DNA from: Bradyrhizobium sp. AZCC 2176
Lineage (GTDB): Bacteria; Pseudomonadota; Alphaproteobacteria; Rhizobiales; Xanthobacteraceae
Direction: 5' to 3'
Assembly (NCBI RefSeq): GCF_036924645.1
Contig: NZ_JAZHRX010000001.1
Span: 1,550,001-1,614,000, forward strand
Length of the DNA stretch: 64,000 nucleotides
Shown: positions 44,401-53,153 of the stretch, piece by piece
Layout of the letters: each line of letters opens with the position of its first letter
Position numbering within the stretch: the stretch's first letter is position 1
Position numbers and translations under genes: made by a program
The notes under the pieces: model-generated
What the model was told of the DNA's origin: nothing
Databases searched by the model: none
What the model saw: only the letters and a program-made list of their open reading frames with translations

Positions 44401-45666
44401 CTATCGCCGCCCCGGCAACCACGCGATAAATCCGGCCTCTTCGAGCCGTTTCATCACCTCGTCGAGATGCACCCGATCCCTCGTTTCGATCACGACTTCG
44501 AGCAGGGTGCCCTTGGCGGGAAGATCCGAGAACGTGCGCTGATGCGAGACCTCGATGATGTTGGCGCCGGCTTCGGCGAGTAACGCCGAAACGGCGGCGA
44601 GCTGTCCGGGCCGGTCGACGATGTCGATCGCGATCTGCGTCAGCCGTCCCTCGCGCGCGAGTTCGCGGGTCAGCACCGAGGCGATCAGCCGGGTATCGAT
44701 GTTGCCGCCGGTCAGGACGAGGCCGACGTTGCGCCCTGCAAAACGCTCCGGCGCTGCAAGGATCGCGGCAAGGCCGGCCGCGCCGGCACCCTCGACCACG
44801 GTCTTCTCGATCGCGATCAGCATCGCCACCGCGCGCTCGATCTGGTCTTCGGTGACGAGAACGATGTCGTCGACGAGACGGCGGATGATCTCGGTGGTGA
44901 TCCGGCCCGGCGTCTTGACGGCGATGCCTTCGGCGAGCGTATCGCCGCGCATCGGCAGGCGCTCGTCCTTGATGGCATTGTACATCGAAGGATAGAGCTC
45001 GGCCTGCACGCCTATGATCTGCAACTCCGGCTTCAGCGATTTGGCGGCGACCGCCATGCCGGAGATCAGCCCGCCGCCGCCGATCGGAACCACCAGCGTA
45101 TCGAGCTGCGGCACGGAAGCGAGCATTTCGAGCGCGATGGTGCCCTGCCCCGCGATGATCAGGGGATCGTCATAGGGGTGGATCATGGTGAGGTTCTGCG
45201 CCTTGCCATGCGCGCGCGCAAATTCCGCGGCCTCTTCCAGCGTCTTGCCGGAAATGATCGTCTCCGCGCCGTGGCGCCTGGTGTTCTCGATCTTCACCAT
45301 CGGCGTCCCGACCGGCATCACGATCGCGGCGGGAATGCCGAGCCGGTGCGCATGATAGGCCACGCCCTGCGCGTGATTGCCGGCCGACATCGCGATCACG
45401 CCGCCCCGCCGCTCGTCCGGCGACAGCGCCAGCAGCCGATTGAGCGCGCCCCGCTCCTTGAAGGTCGAGGTGAACTGCAGGTTCTCGAATTTGAGCCAGA
45501 GATTGCAGCCGCAGATCTCGCCCAGCGTCCGGCTCTGGTCGCATTCGGTGACCATGACCGAACCGCGGATCGCGGCCGCCGCGGCTGTGACGTCGCTGGG
45601 CGTGACGGCAAGGCCGGGCTGTGAAGCGTGCGGGTCCGGCGGGGCGTTCTTGGGGGCTTTCGGCAT
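44401..45666 (-). CDS. ilvA: threonine ammonia-lyase
   Basis: 421 residues. PLP-binding Lys70 in S-T-F-K-E-R-G-A; S-A-G-N-H-A-Q-G and G-G-G-G-L-I-S-G bind substrate and phosphate. A C-terminal ACT domain (about 330-418) points to allosteric control. Converts threonine to 2-oxobutyrate for isoleucine synthesis. ATG at 45666 with GAGG upstream preferred to a TTG at 45690. Confidence 0.93.
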   Translation of the reverse strand: MPKAPKNAPPDPHASQPGLAVTPSDVTAAAAAIRGSVMVTECDQSRTLGEICGCNLWLKFENLQFTSTFKERGALNRLLALSPDERRGGVIAMSAGNHAQGVAYHAHRLGIPAAIVMPVGTPMVKIENTRRHGAETIISGKTLEEAAEFARAHGKAQNLTMIHPYDDPLIIAGQGTIALEMLASVPQLDTLVVPIGGGGLISGMAVAAKSLKPELQIIGVQAELYPSMYNAIKDERLPMRGDTLAEGIAVKTPGRITTEIIRRLVDDIVLVTEDQIERAVAMLIAIEKTVVEGAGAAGLAAILAAPERFAGRNVGLVLTGGNIDTRLIASVLTRELAREGRLTQIAIDIVDRPGQLAAVSALLAEAGANIIEVSHQRTFSDLPAKGTLLEVVIETRDRVHLDEVMKRLEEAGFIAWLPGRR

Positions 45667-45825
45667 TTCGGGGGCCTCGTTGGGAGGCAATCGTATAAGC
45701 CTTTTCTGCCGGACGCGCCTCCTCCGAATCTCGTAAAATCCCGCCCCATGAACATGGGTGTCGCAAAAAGCCGCCGCGGCGTTACACTTGCGCGGGCTGC
45801 AGGGACAGGCGGCCGGAGTCTTCAG

Positions 45826-46503
45826 ATGAATTCATTGAGCGATGGACCGAAGGCGGAGGCTATTACGGTCGTGCTGGTCGAGGACGACGCGCCGACGCTT
45901 TGGCGGCTGCAGGACGCGCTGGCCAAGGCCGGGTATCAGGTCAGGGCCGCCGGCACACTCACCGAAGCCCGCGCCTGTCTCGCGCAAGGCGCACCAAAAG
46001 TTCTGCTGACCGACCTTCAACTGCCGGACGGCCATGGCGTCGACCTGATCCGCGAAACCCGGCAGCGCTTTCCCGACACCGAGATCATGGTGATTTCGAT
46101 TCTCGGCGACGAGGAAAGCGTGATCTCGGCGATCACCGTCGGCGCGACAGGTTATCTGCTCAAGGACGCCTTCCCGACCGATATCGCCGCCACCGTGCGC
46201 GACCTCGTCGCCGGGCACTCGCCGATCTCGGCCTCGATCGCGCGCTTCATCGTGCGGCGGACCCAGACCACGCCCGAGCCGCCGCCCGGTCCCGCGCTCA
46301 ACACCGCCAAGCTGACGCCGCGCGAAATCGACATCCTCTGGGGCATCGCCAAGGGTTTCAGCTATGCCGAGATCGCCAGCCATCTCGGCCTGTCGCGCCA
46401 GACGGTGCCCGGGCATATCAAGAACATCTACCGCAAGCTCGAGGTCCACACCCGGGGCGAAGCGGTGTTCGAGGCGGTCCAGCAAGGCCTGATAAAGTTG
46501 TGA
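45826..46503 (+). CDS. LuxR-type response regulator
   Basis: 225 residues. Receiver with D20/D21, phospho-acceptor D63 (L-L-T-D-L-Q-L-P-D-G) and K113 (G-Y-L-L-K-D); LuxR HTH at about 160-220 (L-T-P-R-E-I-D-I-L...S-R-Q-T-V-P-G-H-I-K). GGAG 8 bases before the ATG at 45826. Its stop overlaps the kinase start by 4 bases (GTGA), making a coupled pair. Confidence 0.92.
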   Translation: MNSLSDGPKAEAITVVLVEDDAPTLWRLQDALAKAGYQVRAAGTLTEARACLAQGAPKVLLTDLQLPDGHGVDLIRETRQRFPDTEIMVISILGDEESVISAITVGATGYLLKDAFPTDIAATVRDLVAGHSPISASIARFIVRRTQTTPEPPPGPALNTAKLTPREIDILWGIAKGFSYAEIASHLGLSRQTVPGHIKNIYRKLEVHTRGEAVFEAVQQGLIKL

Positions 46504-48449
46504 ACGACCACGACGAGGACGCGACGGCGGAACAACTGCCCGTCCGCGAACGGCGGCGGCTGCAGACGTCCCGCCTCGTCCAATACCTGTTGCTGCAGGC
46601 GCTGATCGTGGCCGCATGCATTTTCGCGTTGCGACAGTCGCTGCCGCAGCCTCCGGCCGAATATCTCGTCGCAACGTTTGGGCTCTCCGAGCGCGGCGCC
46701 GAGCGCGCGGTGACGCTTCCGCATTTTTCTTCCCTGCGCCATGCCATGGACGACCCGCCGCGCTTCACCGCACAATTCAACCGGCCGGCCGGCGAAGCCG
46801 GGCGCGCCTGGTCGGTGTTTCTGCCGCGCTTCACCAATGGCGTCGAGGTTGCCGTCAACGGCGCCGTGATCCTCGACAGCCGGCGCAATCCCACCGCCAA
46901 CCGGCCCGACCGCAACACGCCGGAGATCGCGGTGATCCCGGCGTCGGTGCTGCGCGACGGCACCAACACGGTTTCGATCCGGTTGTTCATCTGGGGCCCA
47001 ATCACCGGCTTCCTCGACCGTGTCTGGGTCGGCCCCGACGAATTGCTGCGCCCGAGCTACGATCTGAGAACATTGATCTTCGTCACGCTGCCGGTGGTAT
47101 TCTCGTCGTGGCAGGCGATCCTCGCGGTCATTCTCGGTATCATGTGGGTGATGCGGCGCCATGAGCCGGCCTATGGCGTTCTGGCCGCGGCAATGGCGGT
47201 GGGTGTCGGCCAGGCGTTCCTGCAAACGCCGATGGGCGAGACGCCATTTTCCCGGCTCAACGTAATCCTGATTTCCTCCGCACCGATCGAAAGCGCGCTG
47301 GTGCTGACATTCGCGTTGTTGTTCGCGGGCTGGAAGTGGCAGCGCTATGGCTGGATCCTTTTCATTCCCGGCGTGCTGCTGGCGCTGGCCGGCGTGTTCG
47401 GAAATCAGGCGATGGTGCGTGCGCTGTTCCTGATTCTCGCCGTTCCGATGGTTGGCATCTCGCTGGTCATCATGGCGATCGTGACCGCACGCTCGGTTCT
47501 GAAACGGCAGAATGTCGCGAGCCTCCTGCTCGGATGCGCGGTCACGATCATGCTGACCTGCTGGATTGCCGACCTGCTCTCGGTATTCCAGATGACGCCG
47601 AACCGCATCTTCACCGCGCGGCTGTCCTATTCGGTGATGCTCGTGGCAATCGGCGCGGGGCTGACCTGGCGGTTCGCACGCGCGCTGAACGAGGTTGACG
47701 GCTTTGCCGGCCGCCTGGTTACCCAGGTGCGCGAGGCGGAGGAAAAGCTGAAGGCCAGCTTCGTGCGCGAGGAGGAACGCGCCCGCGCCGCGGCGCTGGC
47801 GCGGGAACGCACGCGGCTGATGCGCGACCTGCATGACGGGCTCGGCGGCCAGCTCGTCAGCATCGTGGCCTTGAGCGAGCGCGGCAACGGCAGCGCGGGA
47901 ATCGGCGATGCGGCGCGCGCGGCGCTGAAGGATCTGCGTCTCGTCATCGATTCCATGGACGACATCGGCGGCGATCTGATGCTTGCGCTCGGCTCGTGGC
48001 GCGAACGCGCCATGGCGCAGTTGCGTCCGCACGACATCGCGCTCGACTGGCGCGCGGGCACGGCGCAGGGCCTGCCGGTGCATCCCGAACTGCGGCCATG
48101 GCACGTCATCCAGATCGTTCGGCTGCTGGATGAAGCCGTGACCAATGCCGTCAAGCATGCCAATGCGCGGCGTATCACGGTGAGGATAGAAACGCTCGCA
48201 GGCGCCGACGGCTTCGATCGCGGCTGCATCACCGTCGAGGACGACGGCAAGGGCTTTGAGATCACGTCGGATGGCGCGGCGGCAGGCGCGATAAAAGCGG
48301 CACGCGGCTTGCGCAACATGCGAAGCCGCGCTGCGCGCTGTGGCGCGGAGCTGGAACTGAGCTCCTGCGCCCAAGGGACGGACCAAGGGACTCACGTCAG
48401 ACTAACATTGCCCCATCGCTTTCCCGACAGCGACGGCGCTGCCGGTTGA
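46500..48449 (+). CDS. membrane sensor histidine kinase (HisKA_3)
   Basis: 649 residues. One membrane helix at about 28-46, an extracytoplasmic part at about 50-185 (beta-rich, 7TMR-DISM-like), then about seven helices at 190-395, a coiled linker, the HisKA_3 motif R-D-L-H445-D-G-L-G-G, and the ATPase domain (N-box L-D-E-A-V-T-N549, D-D-G-K-G-F). GTG start overlapping the regulator stop. The signal is unknown. Confidence 0.92.
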   Translation: MNDHDEDATAEQLPVRERRRLQTSRLVQYLLLQALIVAACIFALRQSLPQPPAEYLVATFGLSERGAERAVTLPHFSSLRHAMDDPPRFTAQFNRPAGEAGRAWSVFLPRFTNGVEVAVNGAVILDSRRNPTANRPDRNTPEIAVIPASVLRDGTNTVSIRLFIWGPITGFLDRVWVGPDELLRPSYDLRTLIFVTLPVVFSSWQAILAVILGIMWVMRRHEPAYGVLAAAMAVGVGQAFLQTPMGETPFSRLNVILISSAPIESALVLTFALLFAGWKWQRYGWILFIPGVLLALAGVFGNQAMVRALFLILAVPMVGISLVIMAIVTARSVLKRQNVASLLLGCAVTIMLTCWIADLLSVFQMTPNRIFTARLSYSVMLVAIGAGLTWRFARALNEVDGFAGRLVTQVREAEEKLKASFVREEERARAAALARERTRLMRDLHDGLGGQLVSIVALSERGNGSAGIGDAARAALKDLRLVIDSMDDIGGDLMLALGSWRERAMAQLRPHDIALDWRAGTAQGLPVHPELRPWHVIQIVRLLDEAVTNAVKHANARRITVRIETLAGADGFDRGCITVEDDGKGFEITSDGAAAGAIKAARGLRNMRSRAARCGAELELSSCAQGTDQGTHVRLTLPHRFPDSDGAAG

Positions 48450-48464
48450 CCTGCGCGTTGCGCC

Positions 48465-48755
48465 TCAGCGGCGGCCGACGCGATTGACCGGGCCACCGCG
48501 GTTCATGGGGGTGCCGGCACGAACACCGACGCCGGGAGCGCCGACGCCGACACGGGCGACGCCGACGGCCGGTGTAGCGACCACCGCTGCCGCGACTGGC
48601 GTCGGTCGCGCCACGCAGCCCTTCGGCACGCCGACCGTCTTGCAGTAAACCACCGCGGCCTGGGCCGAACCCACACCGCCCACCGCAAACGAAGCCACGG
48701 CCGAGAACGCCGCAAGCGCCAGACCAGCGCTCAGCCAACCTGTCTTCTTCAACAT
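48465..48755 (-). CDS. 96-residue secreted hypothetical protein
   Basis: Signal peptide L-S-A-G-L-A-L-A-A-F-S-A-V-A-S...A-Q-A-A, two Cys (V-Y-C-K-T-V-G-V-P-K-G-C), then a Val/Gly/Ala/Pro repeat-rich tail. Family not recognised. Confidence 0.65.
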   Translation of the reverse strand: MLKKTGWLSAGLALAAFSAVASFAVGGVGSAQAAVVYCKTVGVPKGCVARPTPVAAAVVATPAVGVARVGVGAPGVGVRAGTPMNRGGPVNRVGRR

Positions 48756-49000
48756 CTGTCATCTCTCCCGAATTGGGCGTGCAGCTCCTTGCGATGTGCC
48801 GATTGGTCACCGCAGCCGACGCGAGATGTACATGGTCCATTGAGGGGCGCGGCAACATCCCATGAAAATGGTGTGACGCGCGCGCTGGCGATTGGAGCGC
48901 CGATTTCCGACGCCATGAACATGGCATGGACCAGGAGCGCAACCTCGACGAGCTTCCGCGCGCTTTCAACCCTCACATTCCCATCGAAAGGTGATCCACG

Positions 49001-49243
49001 ATGAAATCGATCCACGTCCCGGCCGCAGCAGTCGCCGCGCTGATCCTGTCGCTCGCCGCCGGCTCGCTGGCTCAGGCGCAATCCGGACCCTCCCCGCAGG
49101 AGCAGATGGCCTGCCGTTCGGATGCCGGAAAATTCTGCGCCGAACATATTGGCAAACCGCCGCAGATGAATGCCTGCCTGAAGGCGAACAAGGCGAAGCT
49201 GTCGGATGGCTGCCGCAAGGTGGTGGAATCGCGCGGCGGCTAA
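49001..49243 (+). CDS. 80-residue secreted Cys-rich protein
   Basis: Signal peptide (A-A-A-V-A-A-L-I-L-S-L-A-A-G-S-L-A-Q-A-Q), then four Cys spaced C-x7-C-x12-C-x11-C with K-F-C-A-E-H and D-G-C-R-K-V, resembling a single Cys-rich repeat unit as found in secreted alphaproteobacterial proteins. AAAGGTGATCC precedes the ATG. Confidence 0.75.
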   Translation: MKSIHVPAAAVAALILSLAAGSLAQAQSGPSPQEQMACRSDAGKFCAEHIGKPPQMNACLKANKAKLSDGCRKVVESRGG

Positions 49244-49257
49244 CGCCTCATCCGATA

Positions 49258-49358
49258 AGTCGTTACCGGCTTTCTCTCGGGACAACACGAAGCGGCTGCC
49301 CGGAGATCATGCTCAAACAGAAGGAGCGCGATGACGTTTCAAAGTCATCACGCTCCAA
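49258..49358. repeat. interspersed palindromic repeat element (copy B)
   Basis: ACCGGCTTTCTCTCG...GATCATGCTCAA, then the stem GGAGCG-C-GATGAC...GTCATC-A-CGCTCC (49323-49356). Matches copy C at 54620-54750 in opposite orientation. The hairpin may also terminate transcription. Confidence 0.75.
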
Positions 49359-49396
49359 TATGCCGGGCCCAAGATGCCGGCGCGATCGCCGAAAAA

Positions 49397-50137
49397 TCAA
49401 TCATCCTGATCGAACAACCTGATCCGGGGCATTTCGCCTCTCGCCGGCTCGGCGAACATGTCCCTTCTCCTGGGCTCGACGAACACGTCCCTCGGCTCGC
49501 CTTCTTCCCGGATTCTAATTCGCCGTGGCTCGGTCACTTCCCGGACTCTCTCTTCGACCGCCTCGAGCTCCTGATCACGGGGCTGCTTCAATCGGCGCTT
49601 GTCGACCCATTGCTGCCGCCGTTCCGCGCGCCGTTTTTCGGCGTCCGCCCGTTTGATGTCGGCGTCGCGGGCCCTGGCGAAGGCATCGCGCGGCGCGGCG
49701 GCCTTTTCCTCGGCCTGCTCGGGAGGCTTTGAAGATTGCGGTGGTGGCTGCACGGGCTGCGCGGCCGCTACGTTGCTGATGGGCTTTTCTTCGGCGCGGG
49801 CAGAATTGGCGGACGGAGCCGTCGCCCCTGTTTGCGGCTGTGGCTGCTGCTGCGTGTTCGGCTGCTGCTGGTTTTGTGTTTGCGGCTGTTGCTGCGTTTG
49901 TGGCTGTTGCTGGGTCTGCTCCTGGGCAGCGGGATTCGTCGCGGCCATATGCGGCACCGGCTCCGCTGGTGCTGTCGAGACAGTTATCGGTTCCGCCGAC
50001 ATTCTGCGTTCCAGCTTGGAAACCGTCTGCGAGGGCGGGCTGGTAATGTTCGCAGCCAGATAGCCACCGCCAAGACCGGCGCCGAGCGCCACGACCACGG
50101 TTCCCACCCCTGCAAAATAAGCCGTCGATGTCCGCAT
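49397..50137 (-). CDS. membrane-anchored Gln/Pro-rich protein
   Basis: 246 residues. N-terminal membrane helix (G-V-G-T-V-V-V-A-L-G-A-G-L-G-G-G-Y-L-A-A), a Gln/Pro/Thr tract at about 73-105, and a basic/acidic C-terminal part rich in Arg and Glu (R-V-R-E-V-T-E-P-R-R-I-R-I). Low complexity throughout; function unknown. Confidence 0.65.
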   Translation of the reverse strand: MRTSTAYFAGVGTVVVALGAGLGGGYLAANITSPPSQTVSKLERRMSAEPITVSTAPAEPVPHMAATNPAAQEQTQQQPQTQQQPQTQNQQQPNTQQQPQPQTGATAPSANSARAEEKPISNVAAAQPVQPPPQSSKPPEQAEEKAAAPRDAFARARDADIKRADAEKRRAERRQQWVDKRRLKQPRDQELEAVEERVREVTEPRRIRIREEGEPRDVFVEPRRRDMFAEPARGEMPRIRLFDQDD

Positions 50138-50245
50138 GATTCGGCTCCATCATCCACGCGGGAAACGCGTGGCATGGGCCGATGTTCCGGCGGGCCATGG
50201 TGAGGGAATCGGAACCGGCGGCGCTGCAATCGCAGCGCGCGCCGC

Positions 50246-50971
50246 TCAAATCATCGCGGCGACTTTTTCCAGGCCGATGATGCGCGCGAGCGAACGGACC
50301 TCGCTCTTCTGGTCTTCACGCAACTGGAACAACAGCGGCATCGCAGCCGATTTCAACTGCTGGACTTCTGCGGATTCGGGATCGATCGGCACGCCTGAAG
50401 CGTTCGGGTTGGCCTGCCGGCCCGCATGAATCTTGCGGGCGACGGCGCGCAGTGCGGTTTCCACCGGCGGCCAGTAGGACTCCTGCGACGCCGACAGTTT
50501 CAGGCGGTCCTTGATTCCGGCGATCTGGACGTCGCTCAGCAGCGCGTAGTTTTTCTGCGGCTGCGGCTGCGGCTTGGCGACGGCCTTGGGCTTCGGTGGC
50601 GCGACAGGCGATGATGCGGCGGGCGCCATCGGCGCGGTAGGCGCAACTTCCTTCGGCAGCCCGATATCGGCGGGCGCGGTCGAGGCATAGGCCTGGCGCA
50701 ACGGCTCGCTCAGCGCCGCGGTGGTCTGCGGCGGCTCATAGGCCGCCAGCGCGTAGCTCACGACGGCAAGCCGGTCCTTCTTGCTTTCCTTGTTCGACAC
50801 CGGCGTCTGGACAGAAGCGGGCGTTTGAACGGTAGCAACGGACGCAGAAGCCAGTTGGGGCAGCGCCGCAGGTATGCTGTCCCGGCCGAGAATGGCGGTG
50901 GCGGCGGCGCCGACCACGAGAAAGCAGATCAGCGCGACGATTGTCAGGGTTTTGGTCAAAAAGGTCTCCAT
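50246..50971 (-). CDS. hypothetical membrane-anchored protein
   Basis: 241 residues from ATG 50971 (TTG at 51013 also possible). Membrane helix I-V-A-L-I-C-F-L-V-V-G-A-A-A-T-A-I-L, a Pro/Ala linker, and a helical C-terminal domain (about 135-240) with L-S-A-S-Q-E-S-Y-W-P-P-V-E-T-A-L-R, similar to LTXXQ-like periplasmic modules. Same orientation as the Gln-rich protein, 108 bases away. Confidence 0.7.
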   Translation of the reverse strand: METFLTKTLTIVALICFLVVGAAATAILGRDSIPAALPQLASASVATVQTPASVQTPVSNKESKKDRLAVVSYALAAYEPPQTTAALSEPLRQAYASTAPADIGLPKEVAPTAPMAPAASSPVAPPKPKAVAKPQPQPQKNYALLSDVQIAGIKDRLKLSASQESYWPPVETALRAVARKIHAGRQANPNASGVPIDPESAEVQQLKSAAMPLLFQLREDQKSEVRSLARIIGLEKVAAMI

Positions 50972-51088
50972 TCCCGCCGATGTGTGGCCCTTTTGCCGAA
51001 AACTGGACGACAATTGAGGCTTTACGATGCCAACGGGAGGCCTAACGCGATCGAAAAGCTGGGGAAATCGTCCCGAAACAGCCGGAAA

Positions 51089-51337
51089 TCAGGCCGCCGC
51101 GGCCAGTTCGTAGGCGTCCTGGATATCGGCCACGATATCGGACGCCTCCCACAGGGCGTCGGGAGCGACCGACTGCAGGGTGACGGTCCAGTTGCTCTTG
51201 CGGCTGCGGGGCAGGCTGACGACCTCGAATTCGATGCCGCGGCACAGCGGATGCCGATCGAGCGCAAACATCACCCGCCGCGTGATCTCGTGGAGGGTCG
51301 CCGGGGTTTTGGCGGTAAGATATTGATCGAGATCCAT
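51089..51337 (-). CDS. 82-residue hypothetical protein
   Basis: Compact alpha/beta protein with no signal or helix: L-H-E-I-T-R-R-V-M-F-A-L-D-R-H-P, G-I-E-F-E-V-V, N-W-T-V-T-L-Q-S-V and A-S-D-I-V-A-D-I-Q-D-A-Y-E-L-A. Family not recognised. Confidence 0.6.
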   Translation of the reverse strand: MDLDQYLTAKTPATLHEITRRVMFALDRHPLCRGIEFEVVSLPRSRKSNWTVTLQSVAPDALWEASDIVADIQDAYELAAAA

Positions 51338-51412
51338 TCCTTTACCCCTTCGATTTGCCGTCCGTCGCGCCGTGGCGGCGGACCATCCTCTGGGGCTATT
51401 GTTGGGGCTGAT

Positions 51413-52138
51413 ATGGTTAACGGCGCGTTAAGGGCGACAGGGCAAGGGCTGCCGCAGCAGACGGCGGAAGCGGAACACGGGGCGATGGCGGGACCGACAC
51501 CAGCGACGACGATGACCGCGGACGGCCCGCCGGTCCGCGCCCCGCTGGTGGCGGCCGCGCTGGTCTCGGCGGTCACGCTGTCGGTCGCGACCTTCGAACT
51601 GGCGATGGCGGACTGGCCTTCCGGCTTCGTGCTGCTCGTGGTCATGCCGCTGATGGCGCTGATCTACTGCGGCTGCGCGCTGTGGTCGGCGACGCTGCTG
51701 CTCCGTATCCGAAAAGGCGGGCTGAAATTCGCCCTGCCCTTCCTGATCTGCGCGCTGACGCTCGCCGTCCTCGTTTATGCGCCGCTGCACCAGATCGCCC
51801 TGCAGCAGAATTTCCACTGGCACCGGCAGGCTCGCGAGCGGATCGTGGCGCGGGTCGAGGCCGGCGAACTCAAGCCGAACGTCAGCCACAACGAAAACCT
51901 GATCGCGCTCGGCGACCGCGAGCCCAACGTTTCCGCTGCTGGTAACGACATCGTGGTCGATCAGGCTGACGAAGGCACCTATGTGCTGTTTTTGACTTCG
52001 CGCGGCCTAAAACACCATTTCACCGGCTTCCTGCACGTGCCGCCGGGCGGCGACCCCAACAAATTCTTCGAGTTCGAGGACAAGCCACCAAGCCAGCTCG
52101 TCCGCTACGACAAGGACTGGTATTTCGTGGCGAATTAG
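51413..52138 (+). CDS. hypothetical membrane protein
   Basis: 241 residues. Three hydrophobic segments at about 44-65, 70-100 and 108-125, then a soluble domain (about 130-241) with N-D-I-V-V-D-Q-A-D-E-G-T-Y-V-L-F-L-T-S-R-G and Y-D-K-D-W-Y-F-V-A-N. ATG at 51413 with GGGG upstream; the longer frame is rejected. Function unknown. Confidence 0.7.
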   Translation: MVNGALRATGQGLPQQTAEAEHGAMAGPTPATTMTADGPPVRAPLVAAALVSAVTLSVATFELAMADWPSGFVLLVVMPLMALIYCGCALWSATLLLRIRKGGLKFALPFLICALTLAVLVYAPLHQIALQQNFHWHRQARERIVARVEAGELKPNVSHNENLIALGDREPNVSAAGNDIVVDQADEGTYVLFLTSRGLKHHFTGFLHVPPGGDPNKFFEFEDKPPSQLVRYDKDWYFVAN

Positions 52139-53058
52139 GATGACGGCTTGACGAGCATCGCCGCTCGCGGCCATCCGCCCGCGACGGTGCCGAGCGCGAT
52201 CCCGCCGATGATCAACGTCATCGCCAGAAACAGCGACGGCTCCAGCGGCTCGTTCAGCATCAAGGTCGCGCTGATGATCCCGAGCAGCGGCGTCGCAAGC
52301 AGGCACAGCGACGTGGTGACGGCGGGCAGGCTCCGGTTCACCATCGTCATCGCCCAGTTGGCGAACGCCGTGCAGATGATTCCGCCATAGAGCATCAAAG
52401 CCGCAAGACGCGCCGTCCACACAATATGCGGCGCGCCTTCGGTAATCCAGGCGATGGCCGAGAGCAGCGTGGCCGCCAGCAAGACCTGCCAGAATACCAG
52501 TTGGAAGGGCGTCGAAATCCATTTGTGCGCCCTGACATAGACGATGTTGCCGGCCCAGCAGAATGCTGCGAGCAGAATCAGGCCGCTGCCGAACAGCGCG
52601 TTGCGGTCACCCCAGTTCAGCGTCTGCGGATTGAAGATCACCGCAAGCCCCGCCAGGCCGCAGCCGATCCCGATCGCCCGCCTTCGCGTGATGGGCTCCG
52701 ACAGCAACATGGCGGCTCCCATCGCGACCCATAGCGGCGTGGTGTAGCCGAGCACGATCGCCCTGCCCGCCGGCACGAATTGCAGCCCGGCCGCGACGAG
52801 CGCCGAAAACGCCACCAGATGCAGAATCGACGTGCAGAACACGACCGGCAGGTCGCCACGCTTCGGGACGATGAAAGTCCGTTGCGCCCACAACATCGGC
52901 GCCAGCGTCGCGGCGGCGATCATGCAGCGCAGTGCCGTCGCCCACAGCGGCGGCACGTCCTGCACGATCATCTTCGTCACCGGCCAGTTGGTCCCCCACG
53001 CCAGCACGACGCCCGCGAGGAGCACCGCCGCGCTGCGGGTTGAAAGTCCACTGGCCAT
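52135..53058 (-). CDS. EamA/DMT-family exporter
   Basis: 307 residues with about ten hydrophobic segments in two EamA halves (W-G-T-N-W-P-V-T-K early; Y-G-G-I-I-C-T-A in the second half, ending G-G-W-P-R). Likely exports a small metabolite such as an amino acid. Divergent from a MocR regulator 95 bases away that probably controls it. Confidence 0.9.
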   Translation of the reverse strand: MASGLSTRSAAVLLAGVVLAWGTNWPVTKMIVQDVPPLWATALRCMIAAATLAPMLWAQRTFIVPKRGDLPVVFCTSILHLVAFSALVAAGLQFVPAGRAIVLGYTTPLWVAMGAAMLLSEPITRRRAIGIGCGLAGLAVIFNPQTLNWGDRNALFGSGLILLAAFCWAGNIVYVRAHKWISTPFQLVFWQVLLAATLLSAIAWITEGAPHIVWTARLAALMLYGGIICTAFANWAMTMVNRSLPAVTTSLCLLATPLLGIISATLMLNEPLEPSLFLAMTLIIGGIALGTVAGGWPRAAMLVKPSS

Positions 53059-53105
53059 CTCGAACGTGTCCTGTCATGAGCCGATCCGCATTGCCTAGCC
53101 TTCCA

Positions 53106-53129
53106 ACTGGCTCTAATGAAAGAACCAGT
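53106..53129. promoter_or_regulatory. inverted repeat, MocR/EamA operator candidate
   Basis: ACTGG-C-TCT-N6-AGA-A-CCAGT: matching 5- and 3-base arms. It lies in the divergent intergenic region, 48 bases before the exporter start and 25 bases before the regulator start. Confidence 0.5.
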
Positions 53130-53153
53130 CTTGGCAAATTTGCGGTGCCAGTT

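Noticed and set aside
45900..46499. Extended N-terminus of the histidine kinase
   Set aside because: It runs entirely over the response-regulator gene; the GTGA overlap marks the true start.
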